A stretch of DNA of 64,000 nt from Gracilaria domingensis (Eukaryota; Rhodophyta; Florideophyceae; Gracilariales; Gracilariaceae), in NCBI GenBank assembly GCA_022539475.1, contig VCMS01000066.1, positions 229,531-293,530 of the forward strand, read 5' to 3'. The notes below the pieces were generated by a model, which was given only the letters and a program-made list of their open reading frames with translations, was not told the DNA's origin and did not search any database. The position numbers and the translations under genes are program-made. The number at the start of each line of letters is the position of its first letter. The first letter of the stretch is position 1. This document shows, piece by piece, positions 59,901-64,000 of this stretch.

Positions 59901-61275
59901 GAAGTACCTAAAGCTATTCCCGGCGGCGGGGCCCCTGGAATTCGTAGCAATCGACATACTGGGGCCCCTGCCCAAGACCTCAGAGGGTTACCGCTTTGTA
60001 GTAGTCATAACCGACAGGTTCACAAAGCTCACCAGAGCCATACCTCTGAAGAACCAAACGGCAACGACACTAGCGACAGCCTTCCTGGAGAATTGGGTCT
60101 ACCCGTACGGTGCTCCCATGTACCTACTGACCGATAACGGTTCGAACCTAGCTTCTAAGTTCTTCGAGGCGGTTTGTACAATGCTAGGGGTCAAGCACTA
60201 CTTTACCACGGCCTATCATCCGCAAACAAACGGCCAAGTGGAACGCTTCAATAAGACCCTAGTGGCACGCCTACGGCACTATGTCGAAGAGCACCAAACC
60301 ACATGGTCGGAGTATGTCCAACCATTGACATATGCGTACAACCTCCAGGTCCACAGGGTCACTCAAACAACCCCATTCGACCTGGTACTTTCGCGAACAC
60401 CACATGGTATTATCGTCCAGCCCGGACCTGACCGCTCGGAAGCGGCCGGGACACTCACACCGGCGAAGGTCAAGAGAAACATACTCCAGAAGTTACGCGC
60501 CGCTTTGGCTGCTGCCAAAGTTAAGATGACAGCAGCCCAAGAACGGTATAAAGCGGACTATGACCGAACGGTGAGCAAAGTGACCAAAGTGGTAGCAGGA
60601 GACATGGTCTTCCTTGACGTGCCACCAAAAGGTAAGCGACCAACCCCAGCGGAGATGGAAGAGGACATCCGCCTTGAGGAGGATATCAATTCTAAACTAC
60701 TACCCAAGTCCACGGGACCATACAAGGTGATTCGCTCCGACGAGCATACCGCTACGGTCATAATGGAAGGTTTGGAGAACACGGTCTCCATCGACAGGAT
60801 TGTCAAGGCCGCACAACCGACGACAGCGAATGCACAACCAATAGGTGAGCCAACGCAGCAAGAAGCGGAGAGGGAGCAAACGTCTCCCATACCCCCTCCT
60901 ATGATGAGTCAGCCGAGCGGTCAACCTTCCACCAGAGCCGTAACGGCTGACCCCACGACCCAAGCGGCACAGGAGATCGAGCCTCGGCAAGACCAACGGG
61001 TCACACCACCCACGGGGAGCCACGCACCCCATGACCAAATGGAAGAGTCACACCCTCAAGTAGACACTCAGGAGTGCGCTATTGACACCATTGTAGGTCA
61101 CGAACACACCACAAAGGGTATGCGCTACCGGGTAAGATGGTATGGATGGTCGCCCGAGCACGACTCTATGGAACCACCTGGTCATATCCCTAACAACTTC
61201 ATCATCCGATACTGGCGCAAACAAGGGCGAACGCCCCCACCAACTGGTATTGCTTCGCGTGGTACGCGTCGCTAA
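56725..61275 (+). CDS. pol: RT-C Pro-Pol with chromodomain (-1 frame)
   Basis: Open frame of 1516 codons; real synthesis probably enters by -1 frameshift near 56956, not at the first codon. Protease: TVLDTGAGPNLV (about 148), intact DTG. Linker: PFQVYLSNFSNRPVKLPKH. RT: WASPVVLVQKRGETRMRFC, MPFGLRNAPATFQR, YIDDVVIYS (about 619). RNase H: YTLDTDASDAQIG, YTVTEKECLAVVW, RTDHDSLRWI. Integrase: LSHNPRLSGHPG...CNSCIK zinc site (about 1004), EFVAIDILGPL, LLTDNGSNLASKFF, NGQVERFNK, then STGPYKVI (GPY/F). Chromodomain: IDTIVGHEHTTKGMRYRVRW, then YGWSPEHDSMEP (about 1450-1500). All catalytic residues are present. This is the best-preserved coding module in the window. Confidence 0.95.
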   Translation: MVLFVAPPLGNSVPKCGSAEQERSPDCSPAEPPGYIWAHGAERRHGTRKCATQCSHTSSGTPRYGAGPNGSRPAGGKRRTVGIEAFPNCPKTEGLPEPSGASMDNYPLVTGEESLMDGTEPICFLKHSNYKVNVTLGFTSNHLVPCVTVLDTGAGPNLVNAKLLTNRQLNKLQPCTLTNPLVDANNRPLTVMGALTIMVLIDTMRVRVRFIVVNQLATDCILGTTFIDQHVRAIFPRSKTVLFHNGPRIAIIGNHKGASPKENRTRHQPVPENTLSNKVRLAKAVTIPPMNHLVVKVTCQQPGLLSVQNHSRLAERHMTLMANGIVDNIPTKPFQVYLSNFSNRPVKLPKHTVIGLALPAPRTIFTIIPQWSHEVVDAKEGGGSVNSLNSSRTDHMVQRLAEREDQKLELDPVTNWKTEVNIGLEGEELRARILGLLEPFSTMWSGKLGAIKATQHRIDLKPDSRPIHQQPYRAGHKAREVELEEVERMLREGVIEPANSEWASPVVLVQKRGETRMRFCIDYRKLNAVTVRDSYPIPRMDECIDSLGDANIFTTLDANCGYWQIEIPEGDRDKTAFTCHAGLYRFLRMPFGLRNAPATFQRALDIILSKVKWTTALVYIDDVVIYSRSIEEHFSHVQVVLQLLQEAGVTLKLRKCMFFNQEVEYLGHTISPGKLEVTKRNIRAVQEAKLPTSQTDIRSFIGLCNVYRRFIKGFAKIAAPLNRRLQKGQPTHFDHLEEDEVEAFYTLKAALLSPPVLALPKTGLPYTLDTDASDAQIGCCLMQEQEDGKLAPIGYWSRALNQAEQNYTVTEKECLAVVWSMLMLRPYLYGVRFTLRTDHDSLRWILGLADASGRLARWRLRLSEFEYDVQYRPGVKHRVADALSRLNTEGLDTDPVDDDIPCFTIEPANHEVNEVLKGYWHDDSTYQVVVETLLPVEEGEHAPITREEFLREQSTDRLCKTLADVLGRKDSHFDVDHNGYLIRRSPLDGALQKVVPESLRQRVLYLSHNPRLSGHPGATRLYYTLRRQFYWPHMANDVYTYVAQCNSCIKTRGGVAKHRKYLKLFPAAGPLEFVAIDILGPLPKTSEGYRFVVVITDRFTKLTRAIPLKNQTATTLATAFLENWVYPYGAPMYLLTDNGSNLASKFFEAVCTMLGVKHYFTTAYHPQTNGQVERFNKTLVARLRHYVEEHQTTWSEYVQPLTYAYNLQVHRVTQTTPFDLVLSRTPHGIIVQPGPDRSEAAGTLTPAKVKRNILQKLRAALAAAKVKMTAAQERYKADYDRTVSKVTKVVAGDMVFLDVPPKGKRPTPAEMEEDIRLEEDINSKLLPKSTGPYKVIRSDEHTATVIMEGLENTVSIDRIVKAAQPTTANAQPIGEPTQQEAEREQTSPIPPPMMSQPSGQPSTRAVTADPTTQAAQEIEPRQDQRVTPPTGSHAPHDQMEESHPQVDTQECAIDTIVGHEHTTKGMRYRVRWYGWSPEHDSMEPPGHIPNNFIIRYWRKQGRTPPPTGIASRGTRR
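56950..57008 (+). promoter_or_regulatory. RT-C -1 frameshift cassette: slip site plus H-type pseudoknot
   Basis: Slip heptamer GGAAAAC (56950-56956; zero frame GAA AAC). Spacer of 5 nt. Stem 1: ACAGTTGGG (56962-56970) with CCCAACTGT (56983-56991). Its 12-nt loop ends in AGGCCTTC (56975-56982), which pairs perfectly with GAAGGCCT (57001-57008) as stem 2. Loops: 4 nt, 0 nt and 9 nt. A -1 shift here leads exactly from gag into pol. The heptamer is near-canonical (GGA instead of three equal bases at the P-site slip). Confidence 0.7.
57859..57872 (+). promoter_or_regulatory. RT-C internal polypurine-tract-like sequence 1
   Basis: AAGGAAGGGGGGGG in the protease-RT linker, the same place as RT-A's tract at 29858. 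It encodes AKEGGG in the pol frame. Confidence 0.45.
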
Positions 61276-61288
61276 GGAAGGGGGGGGG
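61274..61288 (+). promoter_or_regulatory. RT-C internal polypurine-tract-like sequence 2
   Basis: AAGGAAGGGGGGGGG overlapping the end of pol (TAA at 61273-61275) and preceding the antisense module. RT-A has one at the matching place (33076). Confidence 0.5.
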
Positions 61289-61386
61289 TTATCGAAGCCG
61301 TTGAACGCCACGCTACACGAAAAGCTAACTAACTAACCTAACAGGAAAACAAAAGAAGATCAGAGATCACAATGCAAGACACTTTA

Positions 61387-62721
61387 TTAGTCGAGAAGAA
61401 TCCACGAGAGGGAACCACGAGGTGACTTAGGAGGCCTTGGAGGACCCACGGCCACGTCCGCGTCCACGACTGGTTCCACGACCGCGACCACGTCCACGGG
61501 AGGTCCCGCGAGATGAAGCGGAACCTCCACGACCAGAGGACACCGACATAGGTCCGGCGGAGCTTCCGCCCCCGCCGCTAGCCGCGCTCGTGGCGCACCA
61601 CCACTTGGTAAGGGAGCAGAAGTACCAGCAGGTCCCGCAGGGGTACCGCTGCTGACTACCGGCATGGTATTCGCAGGACCAGTGGGTGGATGGAAGGAAG
61701 GCGGTAAGCTAGACGGAGGGATGCCACCAGAGGTCGGAGGAGCAAGACCACTAGACGGCCCTGCACCGGGGGTCAGACCAGTAGGCGGCCTAGGAGCACC
61801 GGACGTCGGCGGAAGCGGAGCCGAACGGAAACCAGTTGAGAAACCACTTGGTGCTCCTGTCCCAGTACTTGCTGGAGGAAGAGGAACGTTGTGAGGACCA
61901 AGCGGAGTATGGAAAGGTGCCGAAGGATCACCACCAGGAGGTCCACCAGGGAGTTGATACGTACCAAGGCCACCAAAGCCTACCATTGGGGTCGCAGGTT
62001 GCTGTGACGCAGGAGCGTACGGGTTGAAACTTTCCACAGGGGGTCGATGTAACGGCGCGTGGCCTTCCACAAGGTTGCTCAACTGACCAACATAGGCTGT
62101 CACCTCACGGTAGAGATTGCGCTGGAAGTAGTCGCGGAACTGTCGCAGCTCAGAAGTGCGCCGCTCGTGGTGAGCAACCACGGGGAGCAAGTTGGTAAGA
62201 GTATCCACAGCGGTGAGGATGTCATTTGGACCAGGACGGTTGAAGTGCACCATCGAGGCGTGGTTGAGACGAGCCAGAGCGCTCCGTATCGCGCCACTAT
62301 CACCACCAGGGGGCACCGGATTCACCGGAAGCGACTGGAAACCAACCCGAAGAGGCCCCTGGGCAGCCCGTCCGGGAGGGTGAGCAGCCGCCTGAGGGTT
62401 CGCCGGACCACTTGGAACAGGCGCAGCCACGCTGGTCGGAGGAGTAGCCTGTACAGGTGCCGACGGAGGCAATGCGGGGGACTCATAGTTCTCGGCAGCC
62501 ACCATCACGGTATCGTCATTACCAAATGGGTCTTCGCCAGCCATGTGCTGCTGTTGGAGAGGCACGATGCTATGAACCTCCGGGTCGTAGACATCCCAAC
62601 CCTGTTCAGGCCCCCAATTGTGGTTACTTACCGCAGTGAGGTAACCATCCAACTGCTGCGCAGTATATTTGGTGCCCTCCACGATGTTGGAGAGCCCCAT
62701 GGCACGAATGTCGCCGACCAC
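61387..62721 (-). CDS. RT-C antisense accessory protein, C-terminal frame
   Basis: 444 codons on the strand opposite pol. It opens with VVGDIRAMGLSNIVEGTKYTAQ, homologous to RT-A's LRNVIRSLDL segment, then becomes Pro/Gly/Ala/Ser-rich for about 300 residues. It overlaps the upstream frame (62628-63563) by 94 nt, and a one-base shift near 62740 would join them. Near its end another frame reads SSRGTSRGRGRGRGTSRGRG, an RGG/GR-type RNA-binding-like tail, which suggests a second indel near 61560. Non-AUG start, so it is a continuation and not a separate gene. Confidence 0.6.
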   Translation of the reverse strand: MVGDIRAMGLSNIVEGTKYTAQQLDGYLTAVSNHNWGPEQGWDVYDPEVHSIVPLQQQHMAGEDPFGNDDTVMVAAENYESPALPPSAPVQATPPTSVAAPVPSGPANPQAAAHPPGRAAQGPLRVGFQSLPVNPVPPGGDSGAIRSALARLNHASMVHFNRPGPNDILTAVDTLTNLLPVVAHHERRTSELRQFRDYFQRNLYREVTAYVGQLSNLVEGHAPLHRPPVESFNPYAPASQQPATPMVGFGGLGTYQLPGGPPGGDPSAPFHTPLGPHNVPLPPASTGTGAPSGFSTGFRSAPLPPTSGAPRPPTGLTPGAGPSSGLAPPTSGGIPPSSLPPSFHPPTGPANTMPVVSSGTPAGPAGTSAPLPSGGAPRARLAAGAEAPPDLCRCPLVVEVPLHLAGPPVDVVAVVEPVVDADVAVGPPRPPKSPRGSLSWILLD

Positions 62722-63563
62722 ATCGTTGGGAATATTGAAGATACGACCAACTGGTTGAGTTCCGCTGATCCGACAGACTTGTCAGGGCAGCGCGTGTCCC
62801 AAGTCACACCTTCCACGGAAGCCTGAAGGGCGAGGATAGCCACCATGACGGCCCACTCGCTGCGCGCGACCGACCAAACGGCATATGCGTTGTTCCTCTC
62901 GAGGGAGATGCTACTACCAAAGTACGCAAGGACCGGCGGGGTCGGCACTTCCAGCCACTGACATACTTCATAGTGGTCCCACCAAGAGGGTCGATTGACA
63001 TACCATGTCCGGCGGTTGTGGTCGCTCTGCGACCAATACTCAACGTTGTGGAACAGGAACATGGTCCGCGTACGGTTGTTACGGTGACGAACACGGCTCT
63101 CAGCCATCGCATCGGTCGCCCACCTCCCACGGTCAGTCCAATAATTGGTATCTAAAGGGCGCTCAAACGCGACGTACTCCAGATCGACCTCGATGTGCGT
63201 AGCAGGTTCGTCCAAGCGGTGAAGGATATCTACCAAACGGCGGAAGTAGTGGACCTCCCCATCGCAGCGGATGAAGGGGAGATCCGACGGTAACGGCCCA
63301 CGGGGGATGTTATGTATAGAAACTGTCGTGCTGTCGCTGTGCCCCGCGCCATGGAAACCTGTTGTGCGACCGAACGGGCTGCCTGCTTTCTCGGCCCTTT
63401 GCGTGTGGAGGTAGGTGCCATAGGCACCGCCTCCAACCGGCGACATCCAACGGGCAATTGCGGTATATTGACTGCGTGAGACCCATGTGGCGGACGCAAG
63501 GGAACTTAGGTGAGGAACTGTGTTATGTGGATAAAGGCCGCAGTTCCCGCAGAAGGCGACCAA
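62628..63563 (-). CDS. RT-C antisense accessory protein, N-terminal frame
   Basis: 311 codons. Contains FHNVEYWSQSDHNRRTWYV, PSWWDHYEVCQWLEVPTPPV, then LERNNAYAVWSVARSEWAVM. These line up with the RT-A antisense product (PSWWAHYEV..., EYWMLFIAEWAVRV). Trp/Tyr/Arg-rich, likely globular, no known family. A further open frame upstream (63891-63523) may continue the N-terminus with a shift. Two related elements preserve this protein on the minus strand despite divergence in DNA, which argues that it is or was functional. Confidence 0.65.
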   Translation of the reverse strand: MVAFCGNCGLYPHNTVPHLSSLASATWVSRSQYTAIARWMSPVGGGAYGTYLHTQRAEKAGSPFGRTTGFHGAGHSDSTTVSIHNIPRGPLPSDLPFIRCDGEVHYFRRLVDILHRLDEPATHIEVDLEYVAFERPLDTNYWTDRGRWATDAMAESRVRHRNNRTRTMFLFHNVEYWSQSDHNRRTWYVNRPSWWDHYEVCQWLEVPTPPVLAYFGSSISLERNNAYAVWSVARSEWAVMVAILALQASVEGVTWDTRCPDKSVGSAELNQLVVSSIFPTMWSATFVPWGSPTSWRAPNILRSSWMVTSLR

Positions 63564-64000
63564 TTCGCGGAGATATGCGCAAAGCTGGCACGCATAGGTG
63601 GGCTATGCGGCTGCCCCGTGCGTCTATTAAGGTCATGAAGGATTCAGCTGTTTGAGTCGCTCCATCCGTACTCTGGCTATAACGCGCAAGAGGGTTTAAA
63701 CTGTTGCTCGGACGCCGCGCGGCGGCTGCGTAGGGATCATACGCCACGCGGAATCGGCGTAAGGGTCTTGACGAGACGCGTATTGCGATCCGTGTGTTAG
63801 GCCTTGGAAGTATTTGCCACCGTGCTGCCATGCGGCCACGCGCTACCCGCCAGGTGGTGCTTGTCAGACATCCCTCGATCCGGGAGGCCAACTAGTTTCG
63901 CGAAACCGAACGGTTGACCTCCGCCGAGGGGGAGAACCTTCAGAAGCGCGAATATCTCTTTTATAGGGTGCGTAGCGCGTCCTGCCAATACCAAGTGGTT
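63564..64000. other. RT-C upstream end of antisense region, cut by window
   Basis: Holds a 122-codon minus-strand ORF (63891-63523) in a different frame from the antisense protein, plus more ACCA..TGGT motifs. The 3' LTR is expected just beyond 64000. Confidence 0.4.

Larger units (their letters stand above)
54041..63999. repeat. Dispersed ACCANNTGGT-type motif array across RT-C
   Basis: ACCAAGTGGT, its reverse complement ACCACTTGGT, and close variants (ACCAATTGGT, ACCAAATGGT, ACCAACTGGT, ACCAAACGG) recur from the LTR to the last bases of the window. Firm examples: 54041, 54292, 54352, 54439, 54607, 54754, 54894, 55216, 57015, 57146, 57596, 59501, 61239, 61600, 61843, 62746 and 63990. In coding parts the motif falls in all three frames (TKW, DQV, PSG, PLG, TKR), so protein sequence does not drive it. 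By eye there are about 50-60 copies of CCAANNGG or CCNNTTGG in 10 kb, where about 5 are expected. Confidence 0.75.
54002..64000 (+). mobile_element. RT-C: Ty3/gypsy chromovirus with antisense ORFs, runs off window
   Basis: 5' LTR 54002-54573, primer-binding site, gag, an overlapping pro-pol in the -1 frame, a chromodomain, then antisense ORFs. The 3' LTR lies beyond the window. It is a relative of RT-A: same primer-binding site, similar Gag capsid, protease, linker and antisense protein. Unlike RT-A, its gag and pol frames are intact. It is inserted at the right end of RT-B's 3' LTR. The whole element is packed with ACCA..TGGT-type motifs. Confidence 0.9.

Noticed and set aside
1-64000. tRNA, rRNA or other structural RNA genes
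   Set aside because: No cloverleaf, 5S-like or rRNA-like stretch could be recognised by reading; a covariance-model scan would be needed to be sure.

Overview
This is a eukaryotic nuclear window. It carries short spliceosomal introns (44-92 nt, GT-AG, seen at about 4583, 5086, 19834 and 37673), chromodomain Ty3/gypsy retrotransposons, pogo-like and Harbinger-like DNA transposons, a meiotic HORMA-type gene, a SET-domain gene and a Ulp1-type protease. Nothing looks bacterial. The mix (OrsD-type zinc-finger/RecQ helicase, Ulp1 protease, intron-poor genes, many Ty3 elements) would suit a red alga or another protist, or possibly a fungus. No single gene decides this, so I leave the lineage open.

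Layout. 0-13 kb is transposon debris with one real gene: a pogo-like transposase split by one stop codon (1045-2901, -), a three-exon HORMA-domain gene (4409-5345, +) with one in-frame TAA, a Harbinger-like transposase remnant (5731-6602, -), a six-unit satellite with an exact 171-bp period (7541-8578), and an orphan OrsD-type zinc-finger fragment (11848-12477, +). 13.1-19 kb holds a candidate mobile unit: an OrsD zinc finger, a tyrosine-recombinase-like region and a RecQ helicase on the minus strand, with related AATGGAGGAA palindromes on both sides. 19-25.6 kb is the most ordinary genic stretch: a spliced Ulp1-like protease gene, a divergent 561-aa gene of unknown function, and a SET-domain gene.

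From 25.6 kb on, three large Ty3/gypsy elements dominate. RT-A (25575-37626) and RT-C (54002 to beyond 64000) are related chromoviruses. They share a nearly identical primer-binding site, a DTGA-type protease and RT/RNase H/integrase plus chromodomain. Unusually, both also carry a homologous protein encoded ANTISENSE between pol and the 3' LTR. RT-B (42721-54004) belongs to another lineage with about 2-kb LTRs that are about 99.7% identical. It has two different tandemly duplicated domains of unknown function in its polyproteins and an antisense ORF inside each LTR. RT-C begins exactly at the right edge of RT-B's 3' LTR. Between RT-A and RT-B lie a large broken gene of unknown function (37627-41929) and a gene fragment cut by the RT-B LTR (42054-42720).

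Strongest leads. (1) RT-C is saturated from LTR to antisense ORFs with a short motif (ACCAAGTGGT/ACCACTTGGT and close variants). It occurs in all reading frames, about ten times more often than chance by my eye count. (2) RT-C has a textbook -1 frameshift cassette: a GGAAAAC slip site, a 5-nt spacer and an H-type pseudoknot with 9-bp and 8-bp stems. (3) RT-A and RT-C share the antisense protein. (4) Both carry repeated polypurine-tract-like sequences inside the element. (5) The OrsD/recombinase-like/RecQ unit is flanked by palindromes. All counts and alignments were made by eye and need computation.
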